Notes under the pieces: model-generated
The model's database searches: none
What the model was told of the DNA's origin: nothing
The model's input: only the letters and a program-made list of their open reading frames with translations
DNA from: Bacillus sp. CH30_1T
Lineage (GTDB): Bacteria > Bacillota > Bacilli > Bacillales > Bacillaceae_B
Assembly (NCBI RefSeq): GCF_008364765.1
Contig: NZ_VTUY01000008.1
Location: 124,001-188,000 of the forward strand
Length of the DNA: 64,000 nucleotides
Direction: 5' to 3'
Position numbers and translations under genes: made by a program
Shown here: positions 18,738-28,253 of the stretch, one piece after another
Layout: each line of letters opens with the position of its first letter
Numbering within the stretch: the stretch's first letter is position 1

Positions 18738-18751
18738 ATCATTGTTGTTTG

Positions 18752-18788
18752 AAAACCAAACCTGTTTAGATGGGTTTGGTTTTTTTTA
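18752..18788 (+). terminator. sppA-yteJ terminator
   Basis: AACCAAACC / GGTTTGGTT stem with a T8 tract. Confidence 0.88.
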
Positions 18789-18819
18789 TTGAGAGAAGTA
18801 TTGGTTATTTACATTAAAT

Positions 18820-18925
18820 GTAAAATGGCGCAAATTATTGAAAAACGACGCAATAACGGTAGAATAAACGCAATAATTGAAAATACGACGCAATTCCAAT
18901 GGGAAACGACGCAATAATTAAAAAG
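18820..18925. repeat. Helically phased 20-bp repeat array (array C)
   Basis: CGCAA begins at 18829, 18849, 18869, 18889 and 18910 (20, 20, 20, 21 bp). The first unit AAAATGGCGCAAATTATTG and later units AACGACGCAATAATTGAAA share a core with arrays A, B and D. It sits directly downstream of the yteJ terminator. 18926-19085 shows only a further degenerate GTGCCGCAAT and the ytfI upstream region. Confidence 0.8.
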
Positions 18926-19085
18926 CAGACGTTCAGATAGCCCTCAAGTGCCGCAATATTCCTCCTTGACCATCAAATATTTCACTTTTCCCCATAATAC
19001 AAGCCCGATCCCCATATAAAATCTCTCTTCCCTAGTTTATTTTCCCAGGTAAAGGCCATAATAAGAGGTTGAAGGGTGTGAAAAT

Positions 19086-19796
19086 ATGAGCTGGTGGATT
19101 TGGGCATTATTAATCGCTATGGCACTTATCTTGTTGATCTTATTTCTTCTGATTATAACGAAGCTTACCGTAACTCTCTCGCTGTACCACGGAAATGATA
19201 ATGACCATTTCAAGGTGAAGCTTAGAGCATGGTTTGGCTTGCTAAAATATACAATCGATATCCCGTTGGTCAAACTCGATGACGATGGTCCGAATGTCGT
19301 ATTTGAGGAAGAGAAGAAAAAAGGCAATGAAAGCAATCCATCAAATAAAAAGGTTTCTAAAAAGAAAATCACTCCAAATGATTTTATAGATAGTTTGAAT
19401 GATACGAAGCAGATCATCATACATGTCCAGTCACTTCACAGAATCATCAGGTCGTTTCTTAAGAAAGTCAAATTGGATGATGTGCAATGGAAAACGTTAT
19501 TCGGCACTGGCGATGCAGCTTCAACAGGGACGTTAACAGGAACAATCTGGGGAATGAAAGGAAGTATCATCGGGATTCTGAGCGGTTATATGCGCCTTCA
19601 ATCCATGCCCGTCATAGAGGTGACTCCGACGTTCCAGCATGCTATGATCCAAACGCAATTTTCATGTATTATCCAGTTTCGCATAGGGAATGCTATCCTA
19701 GTAGGTTTCAAGATTCTTCGGTATTGGAGAGGCGGTATGGCTAAGTTCAAGACAAAGCCCCTTTCCACACTTTCTGGAGAAAAACATTCAGTTTAA
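19086..19796 (+). CDS. ytfI: DUF2953 membrane protein YtfI
   Basis: 236-aa protein with one strong N-terminal transmembrane segment (about residues 3-25), a Lys/Glu-rich linker near residues 75-95 (EEEKKKGNESNPSNKKVSKK) and a conserved C-terminal region. Function unknown; DUF2953 proteins are sporulation-associated in Bacilli. It is 15 bp upstream of ytfJ/gerW, the same order as in B. subtilis, so a role connected with spore germination is plausible but inferred. Confidence 0.85.
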   Translation: MSWWIWALLIAMALILLILFLLIITKLTVTLSLYHGNDNDHFKVKLRAWFGLLKYTIDIPLVKLDDDGPNVVFEEEKKKGNESNPSNKKVSKKKITPNDFIDSLNDTKQIIIHVQSLHRIIRSFLKKVKLDDVQWKTLFGTGDAASTGTLTGTIWGMKGSIIGILSGYMRLQSMPVIEVTPTFQHAMIQTQFSCIIQFRIGNAILVGFKILRYWRGGMAKFKTKPLSTLSGEKHSV

Positions 19797-19811
19797 TAAG
19801 GAGGTCTTTAC

Positions 19812-20279
19812 ATGTCAGAACATCCTATTGAAGGTCTAATGACCACGGCAATGGAAAATTTAAAAGAAATGATCGATGTGAATACGATTATCGGTGATCC
19901 CGTTGAAACACCCGATGGAAGTGTCATCCTGACTGTATCAAAGGTTGGCTTTGGATTTGCTGCAGGCGGAAGTGAATTTATCATTGATGGTGGTAAAGGA
20001 AAAGATGATGGCGGTGGAAAAGGCGGAGACGGAGGTAGTGAAAAGTCATCTCCTAAACAGCAGCCATTTGGTGGAGGTAGTGGGGGTGGCGTCTCTATTA
20101 CGCCAATCGCTTTTTTGATCGTTAGTTCAAAAGGAATCAAGATGCTCCATTTAGATGAAAGCACTCATCTGATCGATCGCCTGCTGGATCTTGCTCCCGG
20201 TGCCATCGAAAAGATTCAGGGTATGATGAAAAAGGACGAGAACAGTCAGGGTAATCACAATCAAAAACTTGATCTGTAA
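19812..20279 (+). CDS. gerW: Spore protein GerW (YtfJ)
   Basis: 155-aa YtfJ-family protein. The N-terminal domain EHPIEGLMTTAMENLKEMID with IGDPVETPDGSVI is diagnostic; a Gly-rich linker (about residues 64-100, many GGG and KGGDGG) joins a C-terminal segment with ITPIAFLIVSSKGIKML. In B. subtilis it is needed for activity of the cortex-lytic enzyme SleB during germination. AAGGAGGT precedes the ATG. Confidence 0.9.
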   Translation: MSEHPIEGLMTTAMENLKEMIDVNTIIGDPVETPDGSVILTVSKVGFGFAAGGSEFIIDGGKGKDDGGGKGGDGGSEKSSPKQQPFGGGSGGGVSITPIAFLIVSSKGIKMLHLDESTHLIDRLLDLAPGAIEKIQGMMKKDENSQGNHNQKLDL

Positions 20280-20321
20280 AAGATAAGAGCTTACTCGAGT
20301 ATGAGTGAGCTCATCTTTTTT
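20279..20321 (+). terminator. ytfI-gerW terminator
   Basis: Imperfect long stem AAGATAAGAGCTTACTC / GAGTGAGCTCATCTT with T8. Confidence 0.85.
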
Positions 20322-20407
20322 TTGAAAAGAACCCCTATGATTTGCTTTACTGTATCGTTTTTCTGTACTATAAACATGTACATATTATTATGGAGGAGGA
20401 ACAAATA

Positions 20408-20908
20408 ATGGCAAACATTACATTTAAGAATAACCCTGTCACTCTATTAGGTAATGAGGTAAAAGTGGGAGACAAAGCTCCTAACTTCACAGTATTAGCT
20501 AATGATTTATCGGAAGTCACACTGAATGATTCCAAAGGCAAGGTGCGTTTGATCAGTGTCGTTCCTTCCATCGATACAGGTGTTTGTGATGCACAAACAA
20601 GAAAATTCAATGAAGAAGCAACCAAGTTTGATAATGTAGAAGTATTGACGATATCTGTGGATCTTCCATTCGCTCAAAAGCGCTGGTGTGGAGCAAACGG
20701 TATTGAGAATGTTCAAACGCTTTCCGATCACCGCGATCTTTCTTTCGGTGAAGCATTCGGCGTGCACATTCAAGAACTGCGTCTGCTTGCCCGTGCCGTA
20801 TTCGTGATCGACAGCAACGATGAAGTAACGTATGTGGAATATGTAAGTGAAGCAACAAACCACCCGGATTATGACGCTGCCGTTGAAGCAGTGAAGAACG
20901 CTAAATAA
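20408..20908 (+). CDS. tpx: Thiol peroxidase Tpx
   Basis: 166-aa atypical 2-Cys peroxiredoxin that reduces hydrogen and alkyl peroxides using thioredoxin. The peroxidatic Cys is in [12 protein letters not shown] (near residue 60) and the resolving Cys in KRWCGANG (near 94), the spacing typical of Tpx. ATG 20408 is preceded by GGAGGAGG; an upstream in-frame ATG at 20342 has no ribosome site. B. subtilis ytgI is in the same place. Confidence 0.95.
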   Translation: MANITFKNNPVTLLGNEVKVGDKAPNFTVLANDLSEVTLNDSKGKVRLISVVPSIDTGVCDAQTRKFNEEATKFDNVEVLTISVDLPFAQKRWCGANGIENVQTLSDHRDLSFGEAFGVHIQELRLLARAVFVIDSNDEVTYVEYVSEATNHPDYDAAVEAVKNAK

Positions 20909-20935
20909 TTCCGTACCAACTGAACAATGCTTAGA

Positions 20936-20978
20936 CATGCTGACCTGATTTTCAGATGGTCAGCATTGTTTTTTTTAC
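20936..20978 (+). terminator. tpx terminator
   Basis: ATGCTGACCTGA / TCAGATGGTCAGCAT stem followed by TGTTTTTTTT. Confidence 0.85.
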
Positions 20979-21031
20979 AATCGTTATGGACAAAGGTAAA
21001 ATAGATGAATGAAATTGTGAAAAAGGAATGA

Positions 21032-22027
21032 ATGCCGATGATTAATTCGCCAGTCGAATCATTATTTGGAATAATCGATGAAACTGCTACACTGCTGCAA
21101 GAGGAATTAGCATGCAGTTATTTAGAAGCCGTTGCCGAAACGGGAGAAAATCTTTTTCAGGGTGATGTCCTCCAAGAAGAAGTTAGTGAACTGACGAAGA
21201 AACGCCTTAATAAAAAGTACGATGAAGTGAGCCTCTCTCAGCTGGAGAATGAAAATATTCGTAAAGCCTTTCAATTCGCGATACTAAAAGGAATGAAAGA
21301 AAACGTACAGCCCAACCATCAAATGACACCGGACTCTCTTGGGTTATTTATCAGCTACTTAGTCAATAAGTTCACTCGTGGAATGGACAAACTAACGATC
21401 CTGGACCCGGCGATCGGAACAGGAAACCTCCTGACAACGGTTCTAAATCAAATGCCAGGAAAAGAAACACAATCCATCGGGGTCGAAATTGATGAAGTAT
21501 TAATCAAACTCGCTTACGTGGGGGCCGATCTTCAAAAACACCCATTACAGCTCTTTAATCAGGATTCCATCGAACCACTGTTTATCGATCCTGTAGAACT
21601 TGTGTTATGTGACCTGCCTATCGGTTATTACCCGAACGATTTGAGAGCACAGGATTATGAGTTGAAAGCAGAAGAAGGCCATTCATATGCCCATCATCTG
21701 TTTATTGAACAAAGCCTGAAGCACACGAAAGAAGGCGGATACCTTTTCTTCATCGTGCCAAATGGACTTTTCGAATCTCCATACAGCACACAGCTGCAAA
21801 CGTATTTGAAAGAAAAGGCAGACATCCAAGGCTTCTTACAGCTGCCTCTTTCCCTATTCAAAAACAAAAACTCAGCGAAAAGCATCCTGATCCTTCAAAA
21901 GAAAAAAGATGGCCTGAAGCCACCTAAAGAAGTATTGCTTGCACAGCTGCCAAGCCTATCGAATCAACGAGCCCTGCAGGACATCATGTCTAAGATCGAT
22001 CAGTGGCTTGCACAGAATAAACAATAA
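21032..22027 (+). CDS. ytxK: Class I SAM-dependent methyltransferase-like protein YtxK
   Basis: 331-aa protein of the N6-adenine methyltransferase type fold. It has a helical N-terminal region, then SAM motif I ILDPAIGTGNLL (near residue 130) and the acidic GVEIDEVL strand. The catalytic position reads CDLPIGYYP where N6-adenine enzymes have (N/D)PP(Y/F): the first proline is Leu. Substrate unknown. In B. subtilis ytxK lies between tpx and ackA, as here, and is linked with the ackA region. Start either ATG 21032 or 21038. Confidence 0.85.
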   Translation: MPMINSPVESLFGIIDETATLLQEELACSYLEAVAETGENLFQGDVLQEEVSELTKKRLNKKYDEVSLSQLENENIRKAFQFAILKGMKENVQPNHQMTPDSLGLFISYLVNKFTRGMDKLTILDPAIGTGNLLTTVLNQMPGKETQSIGVEIDEVLIKLAYVGADLQKHPLQLFNQDSIEPLFIDPVELVLCDLPIGYYPNDLRAQDYELKAEEGHSYAHHLFIEQSLKHTKEGGYLFFIVPNGLFESPYSTQLQTYLKEKADIQGFLQLPLSLFKNKNSAKSILILQKKKDGLKPPKEVLLAQLPSLSNQRALQDIMSKIDQWLAQNKQ

Positions 22028-22033
22028 TTTATT

Positions 22034-22065
22034 ACAGGACTGCCAATGGCGGTCTTGTTTTTTTT
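22034..22065 (+). terminator. ytxK terminator
   Basis: ACAGGACTGCC / GGCGGTCTTGT stem with G-U pairs and T9. Confidence 0.82.
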
Positions 22066-22298
22066 GTGTTTTACACTCCTGGTGTTACGGGTATGAAGGA
22101 AACAAGGCATTCGATTTTTGGATATCGACCATTAATTGGTTTTTTTTAACTGTTCTTCGGATTTATCAACCTTTATCTAGAAATATCGACCGTTCTATAC
22201 GATCCGACAAAATTCGCGGCGACCTCCAAGCTCCCACTTCCACTCTACTATCTCTTATCACTACGAATTCTGTTTTTTGCGAAAATATTTAATTTAAC

Positions 22299-22314
22299 AT
22301 GAAAACGATGTCAT
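22299..22314 (+). promoter_or_regulatory. CcpA cre site upstream of ackA
   Basis: ATGAAAACGATGTCAT fits the WTGNAANCGNWNNCWW consensus at every position. Its centre is about 57 nt upstream of the predicted start of transcription, the place of an activating rather than a repressing site, as known for B. subtilis ackA. Confidence 0.85.
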
Positions 22315-22327
22315 TTCAAGCTTTTTC

Positions 22328-22356
22328 TTGAAATAGAGGGGAGTCAGTGATTTAAT
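22328..22356 (+). promoter_or_regulatory. ackA sigma-A promoter
   Basis: TTGAAA, 17-nt spacer, TTTAAT. Leader of about 75 nt before the GTG start. Confidence 0.7.
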
Positions 22357-22437
22357 GGGGAATTGAGAGATAAAAAATGATTCAATGAACAGAATAAATA
22401 AGTGACAAGAGATCGAAAACAAAAGGAGCGATACAAC

Positions 22438-23631
22438 GTGGCAAAAAAAGTGATTGCAATTAATGCTGGAAGCTCTTCTTTAAAGTTTCAGCTTTTTGAT
22501 ATGCCTGAAGAAACGGTTATTACAAAAGGTCTTATTGAACGTATCGGACTGAATGATGCGGTATTTAATATAACGGTGAACGATGAGAAACGTGAAGAAG
22601 TGACAGATATTCCGAACCATGAAGTAGCGGTAAAGATGTTGCTTGAAAAGCTGACAGGCTATGGCATCATCGATTCACTTGATGAAATCGACGGGATCGG
22701 ACATCGTGTCGTACATGGTGGCGAGGTCTTTAATGAATCCGTTCTGATCACGGACGAAGTTGTGTCTAAGATTGAAGAACTTTCTGATCTGGCTCCACTT
22801 CATAACCCGGCAAACCTGACGGGTATCAAGGCATTCCACAATGTATTGCCTAATGTACCTGCGGTTGCTGTCTTTGATACAGCATTCCACCAATCCATGC
22901 CGGAAAGCTCGTTCTTATACAGCCTTCCTTATGAGTACTATGAAGATTACGGAATCCGTAAGTATGGTTTCCACGGTACTTCCCATAAGTATGTGTCTGA
23001 ACGTGCTGCGGAAATGCTTGGCCGTCCGAAAGAGCAAGTTCGCTTAATTTCTTGTCACCTTGGTAATGGTGCAAGTATCGCAGCGATCGAAGGCGGTAAA
23101 TCCATCGATACGTCAATGGGCTTCACTCCTTTAGCAGGTGTTGCCATGGGAACTCGTTCAGGTAATATCGACCCGGCCCTTATCCCGTTCATAATGGAGA
23201 AAACAGGATCAACGGCTGATGAAGTATTGAACATCCTGAATAAGAAATCCGGTATGCTTGGTGTATCCGGATTCTCAAGTGACCTTCGTGATATCGAGCA
23301 ACAGGCTTCAGAAGGTAACGAACGCGCGGAACTGGCTCTTGAAGTGTTCGCCAACCGTATCCATAAATATATCGGTTCCTATGCATCCCGCATGTACGGT
23401 GTAGACGCAATTGTCTTCACAGCAGGTATCGGTGAAAACAGTACGCTTATCCGTGAAAGAGTCCTTCAAGGCTTGGAATTCATGGGCGTATACTGGGATC
23501 CAGCACGCAACAAGGTACGCGGTAAAGAAGCATTCGTTAACTACCCGCATTCACCTGTAAAAGTCATGATCATTCCAACAAACGAAGAAGTCATGATTGC
23601 ACGTGATGTAGTGGAAAAAGGGAATATCTAA
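22438..23631 (+). CDS. ackA: Acetate kinase
   Basis: 397-aa enzyme converting acetyl phosphate plus ADP to acetate plus ATP in overflow metabolism. Motifs: [10 protein letters not shown] at the N-terminus, [36 protein letters not shown] and FTAGIGENS. The start is GTG at 22438 with AAAGGAG upstream. The perfect cre and promoter upstream indicate activation by CcpA when sugar is plentiful. Confidence 0.97.
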   Translation: MAKKVIAINAGSSSLKFQLFDMPEETVITKGLIERIGLNDAVFNITVNDEKREEVTDIPNHEVAVKMLLEKLTGYGIIDSLDEIDGIGHRVVHGGEVFNESVLITDEVVSKIEELSDLAPLHNPANLTGIKAFHNVLPNVPAVAVFDTAFHQSMPESSFLYSLPYEYYEDYGIRKYGFHGTSHKYVSERAAEMLGRPKEQVRLISCHLGNGASIAAIEGGKSIDTSMGFTPLAGVAMGTRSGNIDPALIPFIMEKTGSTADEVLNILNKKSGMLGVSGFSSDLRDIEQQASEGNERAELALEVFANRIHKYIGSYASRMYGVDAIVFTAGIGENSTLIRERVLQGLEFMGVYWDPARNKVRGKEAFVNYPHSPVKVMIIPTNEEVMIARDVVEKGNI

Positions 23632-23638
23632 TAAATTT

Positions 23639-23677
23639 ACAGGATCGCCATTTAATTGATGGTGGTCCTGTTTTTTA
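23639..23677 (+). terminator. ackA terminator
   Basis: ACAGGATCGCCAT / ATGGTGGTCCTGT stem followed by T6. Confidence 0.87.
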
Positions 23678-23819
23678 TTTAGTAAATACTTTAGTTTCTA
23701 GTTGTAGAAAACGTTATTTTTCGACAAAAGGAAACATTTTTTTCAGGATTGCTTCTGTGATAGGGGGATTATGGCGGACAAGGTAGAAGATTCCTTTGTT
23801 TGGATCATCTTCGAGAAAA

Positions 23820-23940
23820 AATCATGCGAGATATGATGGCCATCATGCCAGATTAACGATTATCGTGCGGGTAATCGGTTTTTCATGCGCCATTTTGATT
23901 TATCATGCGCCATTTTAAATAATCGTGCCGCGATGTCGTA
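23820..23940. repeat. Helically phased 20-bp repeat array (array D)
   Basis: ATCATGCG-like cores start at 23821, 23842, 23862, 23882, 23902 and 23922 (21, 20, 20, 20, 20 bp). Best units read TCATGCGCCATTTTGATTTA; on the minus strand this is AAAATGGCGCATGA, the same core as the other arrays. It lies about 150 bp after ackA. 23678-23819 and 23941-24082 show no other feature except a promoter region for the next gene. Confidence 0.8.
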
Positions 23941-24082
23941 TTTTCTTTGCACCGTCTGACATGCATTTCATTCAGCAACGGGCTTTACTGACTATTCCAA
24001 ACACTTCCCCTTAACAAAAGGATTGTCCACCCATATATGGTATACTATACGTAATTTAAGGAATGTAAAAGGAGTGGGAGAA

Positions 24083-24922
24083 GTGAATTGGTCAGAACGA
24101 GATAAGCAGGTATGGCAGTCGATCAAAACGTGGAGAGAAGAATTATATGAATACGAAGCGAATGATTTGGAGCATACATATGTGAAATGGTTGGATTACG
24201 CATTTGAATCCATCCCTGAAGATGTTCAGGCCCAATTTTTCCAGCGCCTGGATGGCTGGTTGTTCCACATGCACTCTCTTATTCAAGGTTCACAGATGCA
24301 AAATGACGCCCGTGAGCGCATCCTTGTGACGGCACGAGCCTTTAATCAAGACATTCAGACGGTCGAGGATCTTCATTATTTAACGATTGATCAGCTTCAT
24401 TACATAGCGGAACAGCATGCGGGACGACATCGCATCTACTCTCTGTTACAAGGAGGGGTGACGGGGACTGGCGGTCTGGTGGCGATCGGTTCGGATCTGC
24501 CTGCCATGCTCGTCATCAATCTTCGTTCGGTGCAGCTCATTGCCATCACCTATGGATTTGATGTTCAGACCCCATTTGAAATGATGACGTCACTGAAGGT
24601 GTTTCATGCAGCTACCCTTCCGGCAAGGCTCCGTGCCCTTGCCTGGGAAGATCTGATGGAGGATTTAAATAAGAAGGATTCCAATTACTTTTATGATGGA
24701 TCGGAGCAGCTGACAGACTATACGTGGCTGGAAGGATCCATGAAACAGGCGCTTAAAGCAATGGCCATCACCATGTTCAAAGGGAAGAAGTGGTCCGGTC
24801 TTCCCCTTGTCAGCATCGCCATCGGAGCAGGGTCCAATTATCAGCTATCCAGAAAAATCACCGATTTTGCCGAAAAATATTATCAGTACCGCTATTTGCG
24901 TGAAAAGAAAAATGACCAATAA
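24083..24922 (+). CDS. EcsC-family protein
   Basis: 279-aa EcsC-domain protein. The diagnostic segment is GGVTGTGGLVAIGSDLPAMLVINLRSVQLIA near residues 130-160; GGVTGTGGLVAIGSD and the following hydrophobic stretch are the family core. The C-terminus holds GLPLVSIAIGAGSNYQLSRKI. EcsC proteins are named from the EcsABC exporter system, but stand-alone members have unknown function. I chose GTG 24083 with AAAGGAG nine nt upstream; an ATG at 24023 is in frame without a ribosome site. Confidence 0.82.
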   Translation: MNWSERDKQVWQSIKTWREELYEYEANDLEHTYVKWLDYAFESIPEDVQAQFFQRLDGWLFHMHSLIQGSQMQNDARERILVTARAFNQDIQTVEDLHYLTIDQLHYIAEQHAGRHRIYSLLQGGVTGTGGLVAIGSDLPAMLVINLRSVQLIAITYGFDVQTPFEMMTSLKVFHAATLPARLRALAWEDLMEDLNKKDSNYFYDGSEQLTDYTWLEGSMKQALKAMAITMFKGKKWSGLPLVSIAIGAGSNYQLSRKITDFAEKYYQYRYLREKKNDQ

Positions 24923-24932
24923 ACGATTAACG

Positions 24933-24970
24933 AAGGGGAATGATGCAATCACATCATTCCCCTTTGTGTT
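24933..24970. terminator. Bidirectional terminator
   Basis: 13-bp perfect stem AAGGGGAATGATG / CATCATTCCCCTT between convergent genes. The right arm includes the last codons and stop of the minus-strand gene. Confidence 0.9.
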
Positions 24971-25266
24971 TTTTCCGGATTGGTCCGGTACCAAATCCAT
25001 AAATCATTGATCTCTGAAGCTCTCTCGGAAATCTCTCCATTGATCATGCAGGATCTGTCGAAATTTTCTTCCTGAGCCAATTCCGCCTGCAATCTCTCAA
25101 TTTCCACTTCAATTTCCTGGATCCGGTCAGGAATCGTCCCTCTCACCCGCTCCCATTCAAGAAGAACCTTTTCCTGTTCTAAAGAAGAATAAGACGGCCA
25201 ATCCTTCGAGAGTCGGGGAAGATGGATTCCGAGCCTTGAATTATATGAGAAAAATTCGCTCTTCAT
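24949..25266 (-). CDS. Conserved-looking small hypothetical protein
   Basis: 105 aa, soluble, with a predicted helical hairpin or coiled coil from about residue 45 to 85 (IPDRIQEIEVEIERLQAE, later GEISERASEINDLW). ATG 25266 has AAGGAG at 9 nt, and its terminator overlaps the stop, so it is a real gene. I do not recognise the family. It stands between an EcsC gene and argG, each transcribed the other way. Confidence 0.7.
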   Translation of the reverse strand: MKSEFFSYNSRLGIHLPRLSKDWPSYSSLEQEKVLLEWERVRGTIPDRIQEIEVEIERLQAELAQEENFDRSCMINGEISERASEINDLWIWYRTNPEKTQRGMM

Positions 25267-25379
25267 CTATATGGATGCTCCTTACGTTTCTTTCTTATTA
25301 CATCCTACAATAAATTTACCGACAAGCCCAGTACAAAGGCAATCTCACAGTCCACCAATAAAATATTTATACAAATTTA

Positions 25380-25446
25380 TGAATAAGTATTGATGTATCT
25401 CTCATTAACTGCTAATATAAATTCATCTTAAAGAATAAATATTCAT
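25380..25446 (+). promoter_or_regulatory. argGH promoter with two ARG-box-like sites
   Basis: Promoter TTGATG, 17 nt, TAATAT (25390-25418). TGAATAAGTATTGA at 25380-25393 overlaps the -35, and AGAATAAATATTCA at 25433-25446 lies just after the expected start point. Both resemble the AhrC/ArgR half-site palindrome TGAATAATTATTCA, so arginine repression is expected. Confidence 0.7.
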
Positions 25447-25476
25447 TATATATAAAATCAACAGGAGGAGATACGG

Positions 25477-26688
25477 ATGAATAAAAAAGTGGTATTAGCC
25501 TATTCAGGTGGTTTAGATACGTCGGTTGCAGTTCAATGGTTAAAGGAAAAAAGTTATGAAGTAATTGCATGTTGTCTGGATGTAGGGGAAGGAAAGGATT
25601 TAGATTTTGTTCAAGCAAAGGCGCTGAAAGTTGGAGCTTCAAAAAGCTTTGTGATTGATGCAAAGGAAGAATTTGCGAGTGAATATGCCCTTCTTGCATT
25701 ACAAAGTCACGCCATGTACGAAGGGAAATATCCTCTGGTATCTGCTTTATCAAGACCTTTGATCGCCAAAAAACTTGTGGAAATCGCTGAACAGGAAAAT
25801 GCAACAGCGGTCGCACATGGATGTACAGGAAAAGGAAATGATCAGGTGAGATTTGAAGTCTCCATCGCCGCATTGAATCCTTCTTTAGAAGTGATTGCAC
25901 CGGTTCGTGAATGGAAATGGTCACGTGAAGAAGAGATTGAATATGCGAAGGACAAAGGTATTCCTATTCCGATCAATCTTGATTCTCCTTATAGCATCGA
26001 CCAGAATTTATGGGGAAGAAGCAATGAGTGTGGGGTTCTTGAAGATCCGTGGGCTGCTCCTCCAGAAGATGCATACGATTTAACATCCAGCATTGAAGAA
26101 TCACCGGACTCGGCTGATGTGGTCGAAATTACGTTCTCAAATGGTGTACCTGTTGAATTGGATCACGTTGCATATCCACTGCATGAGATCATTTCAAAGC
26201 TTAATGTCATCGGTGGGAAGCACGGGGTCGGCCGTATCGATCACGTGGAGAATCGTCTGGTCGGGATCAAGTCACGTGAAGTGTATGAATGTCCAGCTGC
26301 CGTCACGCTGTTAAAGGCTCATAAGGAACTGGAAGACCTCACGCTAGTGAAAGAGCTAGCTCATTACAAACCTGTGATCGAGAAGAAAATGACGGAATTG
26401 ATTTATGAAGGATTATGGTTTTCACCACTGAATCAAGCACTGAAAGCATTCCTTGATCAAACACAGGTGTATGTGAATGGTGTCGTACGTGTGAAATTAT
26501 TCAAGGGGCACGCCATTGTGGAAGGAAGAAAATCGCCTAATTCCTTATATGATGAAAAACTTGCGACCTATACAAAAGCGGATGAATTCGATCATGATGC
26601 TGCCGTTGGATTCATTCAATTATGGGGTCTGCCGACAAAGGTTTCAGCAATGGTCAACGCTGAAAAGAAGGAGAAAGTGACTCTATGA
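25477..26688 (+). CDS. argG: Argininosuccinate synthase
   Basis: 403-aa ligase joining citrulline and aspartate with ATP. The N-terminal PP-loop [29 protein letters not shown] and the region [13 protein letters not shown] are diagnostic. GGAGGAG precedes ATG 25477. Its stop overlaps the start of argH by ATGA (26685-26688), so the two are coupled. Confidence 0.97.
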   Translation: MNKKVVLAYSGGLDTSVAVQWLKEKSYEVIACCLDVGEGKDLDFVQAKALKVGASKSFVIDAKEEFASEYALLALQSHAMYEGKYPLVSALSRPLIAKKLVEIAEQENATAVAHGCTGKGNDQVRFEVSIAALNPSLEVIAPVREWKWSREEEIEYAKDKGIPIPINLDSPYSIDQNLWGRSNECGVLEDPWAAPPEDAYDLTSSIEESPDSADVVEITFSNGVPVELDHVAYPLHEIISKLNVIGGKHGVGRIDHVENRLVGIKSREVYECPAAVTLLKAHKELEDLTLVKELAHYKPVIEKKMTELIYEGLWFSPLNQALKAFLDQTQVYVNGVVRVKLFKGHAIVEGRKSPNSLYDEKLATYTKADEFDHDAAVGFIQLWGLPTKVSAMVNAEKKEKVTL

Positions 26689-28079
26689 GTAAGCTCTGGG
26701 GAGGACGTTTCACAAAGAAACCGGAAGAGTGGGTGGATGAATTCAACGCATCCATCTCCTTTGATCAAGAACTCGTTCTAGAGGATATTGAAGGAAGCAT
26801 CGCTCATGTAACGATGTTAAAAAAATGCGGGATTTTGACTGTCAGTGAAGCAAGTCAAATCCTTGACGGACTTCATGTGCTGTATGGGAAGGCAGAAAAG
26901 AATGAACTTCAGTTTTCCGTCGAATATGAAGATATTCACTTGAACTTGGAGAAGCAGCTGATTGATTTAATCGGTGAGGTGGGCGGTAAACTTCATACAG
27001 GCAGAAGCCGAAATGACCAGATAGCGACCGACATGCATCTGTTTCTCAAGAGACGAGTGAAGGAAATCGTTACACTTGTTGAGGATTTTCAGCAGGCAAT
27101 CATTGTTCAGGCCGAAGAAAATGTTGAAACGATCATACCTGGATATACTCATCTTCAGCGTGCTCAACCAATTTCTTTCGCCCATCATCTTATGTGTTAT
27201 TTCTGGATGATCAATCGGGATAAGGAACGACTTGTTGACTCTCTTAAAAGAATCGACATATCCCCATTGGGCGCCGGGGCACTGGCTGGTACGACATTCC
27301 CGATTGACCGGGAATATTCAGCAGAGCTGCTCGGCTTCGGGTCTTACTATGAAAACAGTCTCGATGCCGTAAGTGATCGTGATTTCATCCTGGAATTCCT
27401 GAGCAACAGTTCGATTATGATGACCCATCTATCCCGCTTAGCGGAAGAAATGATTCTATGGTCCACGGAAGAGTTTAAATTTATCGAGCTCGATGACAGC
27501 TTCACGACAGGCAGCAGCATCATGCCACAAAAGAAAAACCCGGATATGGCGGAGCTTGTCAGAGGGAAAACAGGAAGAGTGAATGGGAATCTCATTTCCC
27601 TTCTTACCGTTTTAAAAGGCTTGCCTCTTGCATACAACAAGGATATGCAGGAAGACAAGGAAGGTATGTTTGATACTGTTAAAACGGTAGTCGGATCCCT
27701 GAAGATCTTCACGGGAATGATCTCTACGATGAAAGTGAACACGAAACAAATGGAGGAAGCGGTAGGGAATGATTTCTCCAATGCGACGGAACTTGCCGAC
27801 TATTTGGCGACGAAAGGGATTCCGTTCAGACAAGCCCATGAAATCGTCGGAAAGCTGGTGCTTTATTGTATTGAAAAAGGCTGCTATCTGAAGGATGTTT
27901 CTTTGGAGGAGTACGGTGAATTTTCTTCATTGATTGAAGAAGATATTTATTCGATTTTGACTCCGTATTCGGCGGTTGAAAGAAGAAAGTCTTATGGAGG
28001 TACGGGATTTGAGCAAGTGAAAGAGCAGATTGAGAAGGGGAAAACGCATTTGAAAACCTATATAAGTCAATCTGTGTAG
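26685..28079 (+). CDS. argH: Argininosuccinate lyase
   Basis: 464-aa fumarase-superfamily enzyme that splits argininosuccinate into arginine and fumarate. The family signature [13 protein letters not shown] (near residue 281) is intact, as are HTGRSRNDQ and the YTHLQRAQP motif carrying the catalytic histidine. Overlaps argG by 4 bp. Confidence 0.97.
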   Translation: MSKLWGGRFTKKPEEWVDEFNASISFDQELVLEDIEGSIAHVTMLKKCGILTVSEASQILDGLHVLYGKAEKNELQFSVEYEDIHLNLEKQLIDLIGEVGGKLHTGRSRNDQIATDMHLFLKRRVKEIVTLVEDFQQAIIVQAEENVETIIPGYTHLQRAQPISFAHHLMCYFWMINRDKERLVDSLKRIDISPLGAGALAGTTFPIDREYSAELLGFGSYYENSLDAVSDRDFILEFLSNSSIMMTHLSRLAEEMILWSTEEFKFIELDDSFTTGSSIMPQKKNPDMAELVRGKTGRVNGNLISLLTVLKGLPLAYNKDMQEDKEGMFDTVKTVVGSLKIFTGMISTMKVNTKQMEEAVGNDFSNATELADYLATKGIPFRQAHEIVGKLVLYCIEKGCYLKDVSLEEYGEFSSLIEEDIYSILTPYSAVERRKSYGGTGFEQVKEQIEKGKTHLKTYISQSV

Positions 28080-28118
28080 AAGAAGGCTGCTATTAAAACT
28101 TTCTGCCATAAGCGAGTA

Positions 28119-28143
28119 TTAGTTGATTTCCGCTCCAATCAAC
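28119..28143. repeat. Short inverted repeat after argH
   Basis: AGTTGATT (28121-28128) and AATCAACT (28136-28143) around TCCGCTC. The sequence TTGATTTCCGCTCCAATCAA resembles the edge of the GC-rich repeat elements near 10 kb. No T tract directly follows, so I do not call it the argH terminator with confidence. Confidence 0.4.
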
Positions 28144-28200
28144 TTATCGGGGTTTTGCTTTTTCTTCTTTTTCATAAGCGTAGTTCTTAATAGTGTCACA

Positions 28201-28247
28201 AAAAAAGCCGTTCTTCGTAGATTTCTACGTACAACGGCTTTTTTTCT
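28201..28247. terminator. Bidirectional terminator between argH and the stress-protein gene
   Basis: AAAAAAGCCGTT / AACGGCTTTTTT with an inner CGTAG / CTACG stem. Confidence 0.87.
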
Positions 28248-28253
28248 TTAGAT

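Noticed and set aside
19808..20164. Minus-strand proline-rich frame opposite gerW
   Set aside because: Mirror of the Gly-rich linker of GerW on the other strand; no ribosome site.
25412..25924. Minus-strand 170-codon frame overlapping argG
   Set aside because: Covers the argG promoter and the argG start on the opposite strand; argG evidence is decisive.
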